From: JBECKX01 sp964468475
GTDB lineage: Bacteria > Zixibacteria > MSB-5A5 > CAIYYT01
DNA length: 64,000 nt
NCBI GenBank assembly: GCA_964468475.1
Contig: CAYXUL010000008.1
Coordinates: 8,641-72,640 of the forward strand
Direction of reading: 5' to 3'
Part shown: positions 25,728 through 35,238 of the stretch, one piece after another
Numbering within the stretch: the stretch's first letter is position 1
How the letters are laid out: the number at the start of each line of letters is the position of its first letter
Notes under the pieces: generated by a model
What the model was told of the DNA's origin: nothing
Database searches by the model: none
What the model saw: the letters and a program-made list of their open reading frames with translations, nothing else
Program-made: the position numbers and the translations under genes

Positions 25728-27164
25728 ATGCTGAACCACACCTCGTTCACAGCGACCAAGATCATCTGTACGCTTGGCCCCGCCAGCGATTCTGAGAAGA
25801 TTATTGAAGAACTAATCAAAGCGGGCATGTCGGTAGCACGGCTCAATTTCTCGCATGGTACGCACGCCTATCATCGCAAGTTGATCTCCCGTGTCCGGCG
25901 CGTCGCGAAAAAGCTCGACCAGCCCGTTGCAATCCTGCAGGATCTCTCGGGTCCGAAAATAAGGGTAGGGCGAATCAAAGGCGGCTCGATGGAGCTTAAT
26001 GATGGCGAGCAGCTTTCCATTTATTGCCACGACATCGTAGGCGAACCGGGGCAGATCAGCGCCTTTCCGGCGAATATCATTCCAGATCTCAAGAAGGGCG
26101 AGAAGATATTCATCGATGACGGCCTCCTGCGGCTGAGGGTTATTCGCGCTGGCGGCGACAAAATCGAAGCGAAGGTTATCAAAGGCGGTCTTTTGCGTGA
26201 GCATAAGGGGATCAATGTGCCCGATTCGGCCCTATCGCTGCCCTCGATGACCAAAAAGGATCATGAGGATCTTAAATTTGGCGTCGAGCAACGAGTGGAC
26301 TATGTTGCGCTCTCCTTTGTGAGAGCCGCTGGCGATATTCGCAAGCTGAAAGCTCGCATAAGAGCGCTTGGCGCCGATATCCCGGTCATAGCCAAACTCG
26401 AAAAGCCGCAGGCGGTGACCAATCTTAATGAAATCCTTAAAGAGACTGACGCCGTTATGGTGGCGCGCGGCGATCTGGGTATTGAAATTCCGATCGACCA
26501 GGTGCCGGCAATTCAGAAAGAGATTATTTCCACTGCCAACGAGTGCCGCATTCCGGTAATCACTGCCACGCAAATGCTCGAGTCGATGACCGACCATATT
26601 TCTCCGACCCGCGCGGAGGTTTCCGATGTTGCCAACGCCATCTACGACGGCACCGATTGCGTGATGCTCTCAGCGGAAACAGCTACGGGTGAGTATCCGG
26701 TCGAATCGGTGAAAATGATGCAGGCAGTTGCGGCAACCACGGAAACCAGGCTGCGCGAATCGCACGATCCCAAACTTATTCCGGGTGGTAAAGCCAGGTT
26801 AGAACTTCCGGCGGCCATCGCGCAGGCTGCTGTAGAAATGGCCATAGAGATCGACGCCAAGCTGATCGCCTGTTTCACCCAGTCAGGTTTGACAGCTCGG
26901 CTGGTTTCGAAACAACGCGCGACTGTTCCCATCATCGCCTACACTCCCCAAATGAGGTCTCTCAGCCGCATGAGCCTTTATCGGGGCGTGATCCCGCACT
27001 ATCTTCGGCAATTGACCTCGGTAGATCATATGATCGCGAAGGTGGAAGAAAGCCTGAAAGCGGAAGGAATAGTGGAGAGTGGAGATCGGCTGGTCATTGT
27101 CGCGTCGGCGCCGGTGCGCGCCCACGGCGACACCAATATGCTGAAACTTCATGAAGTTAGCTGA
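25728..27164 (+). CDS. pyk: Pyruvate kinase
   Basis: Pyk converts phosphoenolpyruvate and ADP to pyruvate and ATP. The 478-aa protein has TKIICTLGPAS, ARLNFSHGTH, the active-site signature IPVIAKLEKPQAV, MVARGDLGIEIP, ATQMLESM and the C-terminal regulatory domain (IACFTQSGLTARLVSKQR). A TTGACT at 25692-25697 could be a -35, but no convincing -10 box follows at the right spacing. It is divergent from ligA across a 222-bp region in which I see no other feature. Confidence 0.97.
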   Translation: MLNHTSFTATKIICTLGPASDSEKIIEELIKAGMSVARLNFSHGTHAYHRKLISRVRRVAKKLDQPVAILQDLSGPKIRVGRIKGGSMELNDGEQLSIYCHDIVGEPGQISAFPANIIPDLKKGEKIFIDDGLLRLRVIRAGGDKIEAKVIKGGLLREHKGINVPDSALSLPSMTKKDHEDLKFGVEQRVDYVALSFVRAAGDIRKLKARIRALGADIPVIAKLEKPQAVTNLNEILKETDAVMVARGDLGIEIPIDQVPAIQKEIISTANECRIPVITATQMLESMTDHISPTRAEVSDVANAIYDGTDCVMLSAETATGEYPVESVKMMQAVAATTETRLRESHDPKLIPGGKARLELPAAIAQAAVEMAIEIDAKLIACFTQSGLTARLVSKQRATVPIIAYTPQMRSLSRMSLYRGVIPHYLRQLTSVDHMIAKVEESLKAEGIVESGDRLVIVASAPVRAHGDTNMLKLHEVS

Positions 27165-27205
27165 CGTAACCTTGACAATTAACGCGATGTAAGAAACGAC
27201 TCCGC

Positions 27206-27233
27206 TTGCAACCGAATCCCATTTTGTTATATT
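27206..27233 (+). promoter_or_regulatory. Promoter of the SRPBCC gene (TTGCAA-N16-TATATT)
   Basis: The -35 is at 27206-27211 and the -10 at 27228-27233. The -10 ends 9 nt before ATG 27243, so the transcript should be almost leaderless; no Shine-Dalgarno sequence is visible. Confidence 0.6.
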
Positions 27234-27242
27234 TGCATTCCA

Positions 27243-28136
27243 ATGGCATTTAGCAGAAATCGCATACGTCTCAAGGTTAAGTGTGATGTCGACGCGCTGA
27301 AGGTGTGGGACACGGTCACGAACCCGATCCGGCTGGCTATCTGGTTCTGTAATAGCGCCGAGATCAATCCTAAGCTGCGCGGAACGGTGAAGTTCTCCGG
27401 CAACAACTGCGTCGCCAGGACTTTCGAAGAGCAAGAAATCAAGGGTGTGATCACGGCGTTAGAACCCAATCGTCTGCTGAAATTCACCTGGCCGCTCAAC
27501 GGCAGCGCTTCCGAGGTCACCTGGCGTCTCGATGATATGGGGCGTTACACTGATTTTCTGGTCACACACGAGAAGCTCCCCCCCGGCGCCGGTATGATGG
27601 ATGCCTGGCATATCTACCTTTACAACCTGCAGGCGCTGCTACATACCAACAGACCGGTCTATCGCTGCGATTATAACCGCATCGATAAGGGCACGATCAA
27701 GCGGGAGGTGTTCATTGAGACGGTGCATCAGCCCGTTTACAAAGCGCTGACCCGACAGAAGGAACTGCGCCGCTGGTTCTCGGAAACTGCCGAGGTCGAA
27801 GCTCCGCTGCAGCCCGGTTCAAAATACAGCGCTGGCTGGGTGAATGCTGAGGGCAATTCTCATGGCCCGCAGGAGATCAAAGAGGCAGTTGAGAACAAGA
27901 AACTGATCTACAGTTGGAAGGATGAGGCCCACCAGGCCGGTGATACCGTCAGCTGGGAGCTGACCAGAATCGGCGAACGCACGCGGGTGAATCTACGACA
28001 CACCGGGTTTCCGGATGGCATGCCGCAGAAGGACTACATGCAGGGTTGGCATTCCTACATTCTACTACTGAAAGACTATTGTGAAAACGGGGGACAGCTG
28101 ACCACGAAGATAATCGAGAAGGGGACTGGCGAGTAG
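27243..28136 (+). CDS. Double SRPBCC/AHSA1-like domain protein
   Basis: This 297-aa soluble protein consists of two START/SRPBCC-type ligand-binding folds of the AHSA1 family in tandem. The first (about 5-145) has VWDTVTNPIRLAIWFC and LEPNRLLKFTWPL; the second (about 150-290) has VYKALTRQKELRRWFSE, ENKKLIYSWKD and TRVNLRHTGFP ending in GWHSYILLLKDYC. The domains bind hydrophobic ligands or act as co-chaperones in other proteins; no specific ligand can be inferred. It ends 11 bp before the convergent sugar transferase. Confidence 0.85.
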   Translation: MAFSRNRIRLKVKCDVDALKVWDTVTNPIRLAIWFCNSAEINPKLRGTVKFSGNNCVARTFEEQEIKGVITALEPNRLLKFTWPLNGSASEVTWRLDDMGRYTDFLVTHEKLPPGAGMMDAWHIYLYNLQALLHTNRPVYRCDYNRIDKGTIKREVFIETVHQPVYKALTRQKELRRWFSETAEVEAPLQPGSKYSAGWVNAEGNSHGPQEIKEAVENKKLIYSWKDEAHQAGDTVSWELTRIGERTRVNLRHTGFPDGMPQKDYMQGWHSYILLLKDYCENGGQLTTKIIEKGTGE

Positions 28137-28147
28137 AGATACGATTT

Positions 28148-29569
28148 CTACCGCCCAGTCGCATTTATCACTGCAGGGATAGTTCTAAGCAGAATCTTGG
28201 CGTCGAGCGCCAACGACCAGTTGTCGATGTATTCCAGGTCCTGCCGCATCCACTGATCGAAGGTCGTGTCATTGCGGTCACCGACCTGCCAGAGGCAAGT
28301 GATTCCCGGTTTCATTGAAAGCTTGCGGCGTTGCCAGATATCGTACTCGCGGACTTCGGTCGGTAGCGGCGGACGCGGACCCACGAGCGACATCTCACCA
28401 CGTACGACGTTGATAAGCTGCGGCAGTTCATCCAGCGATAGCTTGCGCAGCAAGCGACCAATTGACGTAATCCGGGGATCGTTCTTGATCTTGAATACCG
28501 GGCCGTCCATCTCATTTTGATCGTTAAGCGACGCCCGCAGAGACTCAGCCTCCGGGATCATAGTGCGGAATTTGTATACTTTGAAACGCCTGCCGTGGAG
28601 ACCACAGCGTTCCTGTTTGAAGAAGACCGGGCCTTTAGACGTCAACTTGATCAATCCCGCTATTGCTATTAGGATTGGCGAGATAATCAGCAGCCCGACA
28701 ACTGCAGAAATACGATCAATAGCTTCCTTGGCCATGCGCGCCGCAGTGTCCTCCGGTTCGCGCGAGTAAACGATAGCAGGCTTGCCGGCGAAATCGGCGG
28801 TGTGGTATCGCGAAAAAGTCAAATCGATGAAATCCGCCTGCAGGCAAACCATTACGCCCATCCGTTCGCAAATCAGCATGGCATCTTTGATCGATTCCAG
28901 CCGACTGCTCGGCACGCTGAAGAAAACATGGTCGATATGAAATTCCTTGAGAATTCGCGGTAGCTCGTTGAGGTCTCCCATCAGGGGGATATCACGATAG
29001 CGATACAGAATTCCGATCGGATCAAGCGACAGCAAACCGGTTACCTCCAGCCCCCACTGTCTCTGCCCGATGACGGTATCCACGACCTTGCGCACGCGTT
29101 CACGGGTGCCCACCACGAGGGTCTTCTGCATATTGTAGCCCCGGGAGCGAAAATGCTGTAGAAGTTCCAGGATCGTTATCCGCAATCCGAAAAGTGAGGC
29201 GAACTCAAGGAACAGGAACGAAAGGAATTGCGATCGGGGCATCACAGCTAATTTGAGGATGTAGTTTGCGACGAGAAAGAGCAGGCCAGTGTGGATAGTC
29301 AACGAGAGCGCTTCCGCCACGATGTCTCGTTTGGTTTTGAGTCGATAGATGTAGCGTTCTCCACGCAGATAAATCAGAGCGCTCAAGATCAACAGAATTA
29401 GTAACACATGTTGATACTCTACCAGCAGGTAGGGGGGAATAAACGGATTCAAGCCGTTAAGTATCCTCTGTGCAGCGCCCGCCACTACCAGGCAAGCGAC
29501 CGTCAGAAGTACATCCGACGCATAGTGGAGCTTTCGCAAGCGACTGATGTTATTCCTGAACGCCGACAT
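28148..29569 (-). CDS. Polyprenyl glycosylphosphotransferase (initiating sugar transferase)
   Basis: This protein transfers a sugar-1-phosphate to undecaprenyl phosphate to start a repeat unit. At 473 aa it has four or five N-terminal membrane helices, a central Rossmann-like region (TLVVGTRERVRKVVDTV), another helix near 290-310, and the C-terminal sugar transferase domain with FFKQERCGLHGRRFKVYKFRTM, RKLSLDELPQLINVVRGEMSLVGPRPPLP and KPGITCLWQVGDR, each only partly quoted here. It is the last gene of the polysaccharide cluster. The sugar specificity is not visible. Confidence 0.93.
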   Translation of the reverse strand: MSAFRNNISRLRKLHYASDVLLTVACLVVAGAAQRILNGLNPFIPPYLLVEYQHVLLILLILSALIYLRGERYIYRLKTKRDIVAEALSLTIHTGLLFLVANYILKLAVMPRSQFLSFLFLEFASLFGLRITILELLQHFRSRGYNMQKTLVVGTRERVRKVVDTVIGQRQWGLEVTGLLSLDPIGILYRYRDIPLMGDLNELPRILKEFHIDHVFFSVPSSRLESIKDAMLICERMGVMVCLQADFIDLTFSRYHTADFAGKPAIVYSREPEDTAARMAKEAIDRISAVVGLLIISPILIAIAGLIKLTSKGPVFFKQERCGLHGRRFKVYKFRTMIPEAESLRASLNDQNEMDGPVFKIKNDPRITSIGRLLRKLSLDELPQLINVVRGEMSLVGPRPPLPTEVREYDIWQRRKLSMKPGITCLWQVGDRNDTTFDQWMRQDLEYIDNWSLALDAKILLRTIPAVINATGR

Positions 29570-29574
29570 ATTGA

Positions 29575-30819
29575 CTAGCTCGGAGAAACCAACTGGTTTA
29601 TTCTTGTTATGTAGCGGTCGGCGATATCTGAGCGACGGCAGTGCTTCTCCGCGTACACGCGGCCACGCACGCCCATTTGCTCAATCCGCTCGTGATCTTG
29701 CGACAAATCCAGAATCGCCCGAGCGAGAGCTGCGTCGTCATCGGGTTCCACGCCGATACCGGCTCCCGCCTCCTCGACCAGCCGGCGTGATTCACCGTGC
29801 GTGCCAATTACAATCGGCTTGCCGCACGCCATTACTTCGTAAATCTTGGAAGGAATATTCTTGGTGAAAAGCCCTGCCGTGCGCAGCGGCACCAGGCACA
29901 GATCAGACGTCGCATAGTAGCGCGGCACTGCCTCGCGCGGCTGCTGCGGCACAAAGGTAATATTCTCCAGCCCCAGCTGTTCTTTCAGCTTGAGCAGGTT
30001 GCCTTTGTCAGCGCCATCACCGACGAACATGAAGCGGATATCTTCTTGATTTCGAAGCCGGTGGGCGGCTTTGACAATCGTTTTGAGATTATGTGCCATC
30101 CCATGAGTGCCAATGTAGGACACCAGGAAATGGCCATTGAGGTTGAGCTGGTCGCGGATTTCGTGATTGTCGGCGAGTCCCTCGAATTCCTCCAGGTCGA
30201 CTCCGTTCGGTAGCAGTACGATTTTCTCCGCAGGAACTCCTCGCGCGGTGAGAATGTCAATCGTTCCCTGCGCAACTGCGACAATGAGAACCGCTTTGCG
30301 ATAGAGAAACATCTCAACCCGCTCAAGTGCGCGGATGATGACCCCGCGTTTCATCGCTCCCACGGCAACAATTTCTTCCGGCCAAACATCACGGACCTCA
30401 AACACAAACGGAACGCGTTTCAGGCGGCTCAAAATGTAGCCTGCAACTGCGACGAAAAACTGTGGGGAGGTTGCAATGATGATATCCTGCTTCCCGGATC
30501 GTATCAGCCCTGATAAGATCGCCGAGAACATGAAGGTCAGGTAATTGAGAATTCGTTTTGCGAAACCTTTATTGGGCGCAGCGTAAAGCCAGGTGCGCAG
30601 CACACGTACCGGGCCATCCATCTCATTTGTCCCCAATTTACCGCGATAAACAGGGGGAATAATCCCGCCGGGATGATTGGGAAATCCGGTAAGGACAGAG
30701 ACTTTATGGCCCCTCTGCGACCAGGCGTGCGCCAGTCCCGACACCCGGACTGCCGGCGCATTAACCTCGGGTGGGTAGTAGTGGCTTATGTAGAGGATCT
30801 GCAGTTGCTTGCTCATCAT
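29575..30819 (-). CDS. Glycosyltransferase family 4, WbuB-like
   Basis: A 414-aa GT-B glycosyltransferase. The N-terminus reads ISHYYPPEVNAPAVRVSGLA, as in WbuB-type fucosamine or hexosamine transferases, with HKVSVLTGFPNHPGG soon after. The C-terminal donor-binding half has VSYIGTHGMAHNLKTIVKAA, FMFVGDGADKGNL, PSKIYEVMACGKPIVIG and GAGIGVEPDD, including the glutamate of the E-x7-E motif region. It is separated by only 6 bp from the oxidoreductase upstream. The donor and acceptor are unknown. Confidence 0.9.
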   Translation of the reverse strand: MMSKQLQILYISHYYPPEVNAPAVRVSGLAHAWSQRGHKVSVLTGFPNHPGGIIPPVYRGKLGTNEMDGPVRVLRTWLYAAPNKGFAKRILNYLTFMFSAILSGLIRSGKQDIIIATSPQFFVAVAGYILSRLKRVPFVFEVRDVWPEEIVAVGAMKRGVIIRALERVEMFLYRKAVLIVAVAQGTIDILTARGVPAEKIVLLPNGVDLEEFEGLADNHEIRDQLNLNGHFLVSYIGTHGMAHNLKTIVKAAHRLRNQEDIRFMFVGDGADKGNLLKLKEQLGLENITFVPQQPREAVPRYYATSDLCLVPLRTAGLFTKNIPSKIYEVMACGKPIVIGTHGESRRLVEEAGAGIGVEPDDDAALARAILDLSQDHERIEQMGVRGRVYAEKHCRRSDIADRYITRINQLVSPS

Positions 30820-30825
30820 CAGGCC

Positions 30826-32731
30826 TCAGAAATTCACCGCTACCGGTCTTCCGGTATGCAGTGAGTCGACTGCTGCCAGAGCGGCTGCCGTTGAGTGGAA
30901 GTATGAATTCAGCTCAGCGACAGACTGGCCGTTTTCAACTATGTGAGCCAGATGGTCAATTTCTCCTGCAAAACCCTTGTTTTGCGACCCGGAATAAAGA
31001 GTCTTTGTTTTGCCATCTGCAGTAACTTCGCAGTGGCGGAAATCTGTCAGAGCCAATACCCGACCCTCAGAGAAGACGACAATACTCTCCTTGGGATAGC
31101 TCTTATCGCCCATCGCGGTGTAAGTAATATTCACGATTGAACCTGTTGACATCCTGCACTGCAGCGTGACGTTATCAGTTGTCAAGTAGCCGCCCTTGGA
31201 GCCTGTGACGCCTTGTGTATAAATCTGTTCTGCCCTGGCGGAGGTGATCTGTGAGGCAAGGTCAATGAAGTGACACACCTCGCCACGAATCCTTCCCCCA
31301 CCAACCTTATCGTCCTGAATCCATGATGATTTAGGGATGAAACCGGCATTGATCGTGTAGTTAAGAATCATCGGAGTTGTGCACTCCCGCAGTTCCTGCA
31401 TTAGCGCCTTTGTCGCCGGCGCAAAGCGGCGGTTAAAACCAACCATCAGCGGAACACAGCTCTGCTCTTGTGCCTCACGAATTTCGCTTAGTTCATCGTT
31501 AGTCAGGCATAGCGGCTTTTCTACGAACACCGCTTTGCCCGCTTTGAGCGAGGCGATTACCTGCTGTGCATGAAGATTGTGCGGAGTGGCAATGAAGATG
31601 ATGTCGCTTTCCTCATCCGAGATCACTTCATCCAACGAATCGGCAGTGCCGTGAAAGGCAAATTGCTTTGACATTGCCACAGCCTTGCCGGGAGTCGCCG
31701 TATACAGTTTGTTTAGTCTGAAGCTTGGATGTTTCTGCAGCACGGGTAGCAGCACGCCGCTGGCAAAATTGCCCGCGCCAACGAAGCTCGCTTCAATGAA
31801 ATCAGTGATTTCCCGTTTCGATATCGCCGGCGTAGATATACCGACCGAATGAGAAATTGAATCTTCTTCGTATTTCAGCAGAATTCCCAGCACTTTTTCG
31901 GCCTCGATTCTTTGAAAAGCCGCTTCTGCGTCCGCAATCGCGACAGTATCGGAGATGAGAGCTTTGACATCCACGCGGCCGCTTGCGACCAGATCGAGAA
32001 ACGAACGCATGTTGCGATTCTCGCTCCAGCGCACATAGCCGATGGGGTAATCGTGACCTTGCTCCTCATACGATGAATCGTACCGTCCCGGCCCGTATGA
32101 GCGTGAGAGCCTGAGAGAGAGTTCTTTCTCATAGAATGCCTTGCGCGGCACGTTCATCGCCACATCGCCGACCGCAACGATTCTCGCACGGTCGCGAGCA
32201 ATCGCTGCTGCAAACTCCACCGGCTGATTGGACTTTGTTGCAGCGGTGATTAGCACCGCATCGGCGCCAAAGCCTTCGGTAAAATGCCAGATTGAGCGCT
32301 CAGCGTTGTCATTGCTACTGTTGACCAGCAACTCCGCCCCGAAGCGAACAGTCTCGTCGAGTCGCTGCTGATCGATGTCGATCCCGATCACCTGGCAGCC
32401 CGAAGCTCTCAGTATTTGCACGGTCAATTGGCCCAGCAGNNNNNNNNNNNNNNNNNNNNNNNNNNNNNNNNNNNNNNNNNNNNNNNNNNNNNNNNNNNNN
32501 NNNNNNNNNNNNNNNNNNNNNNNNNNNNNNNNNNNNNNNGACGAGGTCGGGGCGTGAGCGTGCTTTTCCGGCGAGGCTTTTGGAAGCCAGGTCGATTATT
32601 GCTCGTTCGGTTCCGGGAGAAATAAGGGAAAATTTATTCTTAACTATGATCCCGCCATCCTTGCAGGTTGGCTGCGGGCAATCCTCGAGGACAAGACCGT
32701 TCTTACGCGGGTATTGAAGCACCTGCTTCAT
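30826..32731 (-). CDS. Bi-domain oxidoreductase (alcohol-dehydrogenase-like plus Gfo/Idh/MocA), gapped
   Basis: The N-terminal half resembles zinc-type alcohol dehydrogenases (MKQVLQYPRKNGLVLEDCPQ, SLISPGTERAIID, then after the gap LTVQILRASGCQVIGIDID). The C-terminal half is a Gfo/Idh/MocA domain (FVGAGNFASGVLLPVL, EKPLCLTNDE, GFNRRFAP, GGRIRGEVCHFIDL). Such fusions occur in surface-polysaccharide clusters and probably oxidise a nucleotide sugar, but the substrate is unassigned. A 100-N gap at 32440-32539 removes the end of the GroES-like region; compared with relatives of about 700 aa, around 120 residues appear missing. AAGGAG lies 9 nt before the ATG. Confidence 0.87.
32440..32539. other. 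Assembly gap (100 N) inside the bi-domain oxidoreductase
   Basis: The flanking sequences share no overlap. The protein lacks the middle of its dehydrogenase half, so the real gap is probably a few hundred bases. Confidence 0.75.
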
Positions 32732-32830
32732 GAATTTGCACTCCTTTGCCTGATGATGGTTGCGGGTTGATAGTCGTAGCTAACGCAGGGGCCTGTCAGT
32801 CGCGTTTGAGCTGAACCGTAGTTGTTAATT

Positions 32831-34069
32831 CTAGCGCACAGCTTGCTGCTCTTGTTTCGTGAGCCGATTCCTGACACTTTTAGCATCCTTCCTATGGATT
32901 TGCTTGTGCGGCGAAAAACCTGCGGCATCATAGAACAGATCGAGTGCCCGCGCCGCCGTTTCCGTCCAACTAAAACTGCGCGCTCGTTGGTCACCCAGCT
33001 TGCGCAAGCCGGTGGCTAAATTCTCATCCTTGAGCACGCGCAAAATCTGTTCAGTGAGATGGTTCTTCTGATCGACACTGGCAAGCAGAGCGGCGCCTCC
33101 GGCGATCTCCGGCAGTGCCGAGCGGTTGGAGATGATCACCGGGACACCAGCTGACATAGCTTCCAAAACCGGTAAGCCGAATGATTCAACATTGGAGACC
33201 AGCAGGAACAGGTCAGCGTTCCAGAAGTATGGCGGCAGCTCATCGTGTGAGACGCCACCGGTGAAGACCACTCGACCCGAGATCTGCAGTTCTTCGGCAA
33301 GGAGTTCCAGCCGCCGCCGGTAACCATGCCAGTCATTGCCGACAATGACCAGGTCGTGCCTGAGACCGCGATCAATTGCTTCGCGAAAGGCGTGAAGTAC
33401 CCTGTCGAGATTTTTGTTCGGATAGAGCTGCGCTACGCAGAGGATGTATGGCTTTTCGAAAGCTGGTTCTTGTTTCGTACCACTGCGATAGGGGTTGAAG
33501 CGATCGTACTCAACACCTGCGTAGATCACCTCAAGCGCAGTTTCTTTCACCCTGAAATGTTTTTTCAACTGCCACGCGGTCGTATTGGATATGGCCCAGA
33601 TGCGGGTAGCACGGGCGATTGTGCGCGGCGTCATCATCTTGTAATAGAGTGCTTGTAGATTGACGAATACGCGTGACTTCAGTGAGCTTCCGCGATAGGG
33701 AACGTTATTCTGGAAATCGAAGTAGAGCAAATTCTGGAACGTCACCACCGATTTGCAGGGCAGCCATAAAGGCAGCGTTCCGAACGGAGAATAGAACAAG
33801 TCAATCTTTTCGTGTTTGAGAAGCAGTGGCAATTGAACAGTCTCGTACCAAATGCGGCGGGCCCTGGATGTATTGCCTTTAAGCACTTCGCTAATCTCGA
33901 CGTTTTTCTGATTGGTCTCGAAGAGATGACGATTCGTGGCCGTCGCGAGCACCAGGTAATCGTTCTCCGAATCGATGCGAAACAGGTGCTTGAGCAAGTT
34001 GACAAGAAAGGTCTCGCCACCACCGGTTTTCCCCGGTTCAACCAATAGCGCGTTGACACAAATTCTCAT
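32831..34069 (-). CDS. Glycosyltransferase family 4 (GT-B fold)
   Basis: From ATG 34069 the protein is 412 aa. The N-terminal MRICVNALLVEPGKTGGGETFLVNLL region shows the glycine-rich acceptor loop TGGGETF. The donor domain has ILCVAQLYPNKNLDRVLHAF, LVIVGNDWHGYRR, VVFTGGVSHDELPPYFWNADLFLLVS and ESFGLPVLEAMSAGVPVIISN (the E-x7-E nucleotide-sugar motif), as in mannosyl- or rhamnosyl-transferases. A longer reading from 34123 is rejected because ATG 34069 overlaps the upstream stop as ATGA. The 99 bp after it, before the oxidoreductase, hold only the next ribosome site. Confidence 0.91.
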   Translation of the reverse strand: MRICVNALLVEPGKTGGGETFLVNLLKHLFRIDSENDYLVLATATNRHLFETNQKNVEISEVLKGNTSRARRIWYETVQLPLLLKHEKIDLFYSPFGTLPLWLPCKSVVTFQNLLYFDFQNNVPYRGSSLKSRVFVNLQALYYKMMTPRTIARATRIWAISNTTAWQLKKHFRVKETALEVIYAGVEYDRFNPYRSGTKQEPAFEKPYILCVAQLYPNKNLDRVLHAFREAIDRGLRHDLVIVGNDWHGYRRRLELLAEELQISGRVVFTGGVSHDELPPYFWNADLFLLVSNVESFGLPVLEAMSAGVPVIISNRSALPEIAGGAALLASVDQKNHLTEQILRVLKDENLATGLRKLGDQRARSFSWTETAARALDLFYDAAGFSPHKQIHRKDAKSVRNRLTKQEQQAVR

Positions 34070-35238
34070 CGCGATAACTCCTTTCGCAGAACATCCTGAG
34101 TTCGCCGGAACCTGTCGGACCAATCATCGCGCTCGACGAGAGCAGTGAGGCGGTTCTGCAGCCTGGTGCGCTCGGCACCATCCATTTCCAGCAAGGCCTT
34201 TATTGCCTTGCCGAACTCGAAATAGTTGTCGGCGATTCGTAAGTCAGGGGCAAATCGCATCACTTCCGGCATCGGCACGCTAACGACGGGTCTGCCGGCG
34301 GCAAGATATTCGAACACTTTCAGCGGCGAGCACGACTCCGCAACATCATCGCGTTTGTAAGGATTGATGAAGACATCAATACCGGCCATGTAGTTCGGAA
34401 GATCGCGGTAAAGGACTCTTCCGATAAAGTGAACGTTTGCGTAGCGACGCAGCTTGTCGACATTGGTGGATACCGGCCCGATGAATACGAACTGCCAGTT
34501 TTGATAGGAATCTGCCAGATGGGCGATCAGGTCCTGATCGAGCCAGTAAGCAAACATTCCTACGAACCCGACACGTGGACGCGGAATTTCTGCTATGGCC
34601 CCGGCTGGCTTCGCAGTCATAGTTTTGCGAAAGTGGCTTACTTCGCAGGCATTGGGGATCACTTCAACATGTTTGTGACGTCCGACCAGCATGATCTTAA
34701 GCCTGGTGGCAGTGACAATGACCGCGCCGGTGATCTTGAGCAGCTTTGCCTCCAGCTTCTGCACCGTATGCTTTCTTACCAGGCCGCTGGCTGCAGCGAG
34801 ATCATCAACTTTTTCATAAAGGACTTTTTTGCTGCCGACGATTTTGATGGCCAGGTGAGAATAGGGGACATACGTATAAGTCAACGGCCGCTTTATGCCG
34901 ACACGATTGCAGATCCAGCGCAGCCACAAGCCAATGATGATATTGTTGATCACCGCAATTGGCGTGAACATCTGAAAGAACGGCAGCAGCAACGGGGGAG
35001 TTGCTACATAGAGATTTGGTTCGACTTGTCTCGGTTTTCGCAAATATCGCAAAAAACGCCAGGCGTTGCCGCGCCAGCGCTTCAGATATGTCAGGAAATG
35101 CCACTGCGATTCAACATAGATCACACGGTGACCTTCACGCGCGAAATTCACCATGAAGCGCTGCTTGCGCGTCCACAGATCGGTGAAGTCCTGCGTCGAG
35201 AGGCAGAGTATCGGCACTTTCTCGGAATGCGTACTCAT
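34066..35238 (-). CDS. Glycosyltransferase, GT-B type
   Basis: A 390-aa protein starting MSTHSEKVPILCLSTQDF at ATG 35238 (overlapping the wecB stop as ATGA; upstream in-frame codons are rejected). The C-terminal half has RVGFVGMFAYWLDQDLIAHLA, FVFIGPVSTNVDKL, NVHFIGRVLYRDLPNYMAGIDVFINPY and SCSPLKVFEYLAAGRPVVS, typical of family 1/4 transferases that act on surface glycans. Basic segments around residues 70-85 may help peripheral membrane association. The sugar specificity is unknown. Confidence 0.88.
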   Translation of the reverse strand: MSTHSEKVPILCLSTQDFTDLWTRKQRFMVNFAREGHRVIYVESQWHFLTYLKRWRGNAWRFLRYLRKPRQVEPNLYVATPPLLLPFFQMFTPIAVINNIIIGLWLRWICNRVGIKRPLTYTYVPYSHLAIKIVGSKKVLYEKVDDLAAASGLVRKHTVQKLEAKLLKITGAVIVTATRLKIMLVGRHKHVEVIPNACEVSHFRKTMTAKPAGAIAEIPRPRVGFVGMFAYWLDQDLIAHLADSYQNWQFVFIGPVSTNVDKLRRYANVHFIGRVLYRDLPNYMAGIDVFINPYKRDDVAESCSPLKVFEYLAAGRPVVSVPMPEVMRFAPDLRIADNYFEFGKAIKALLEMDGAERTRLQNRLTALVERDDWSDRFRRTQDVLRKELSR

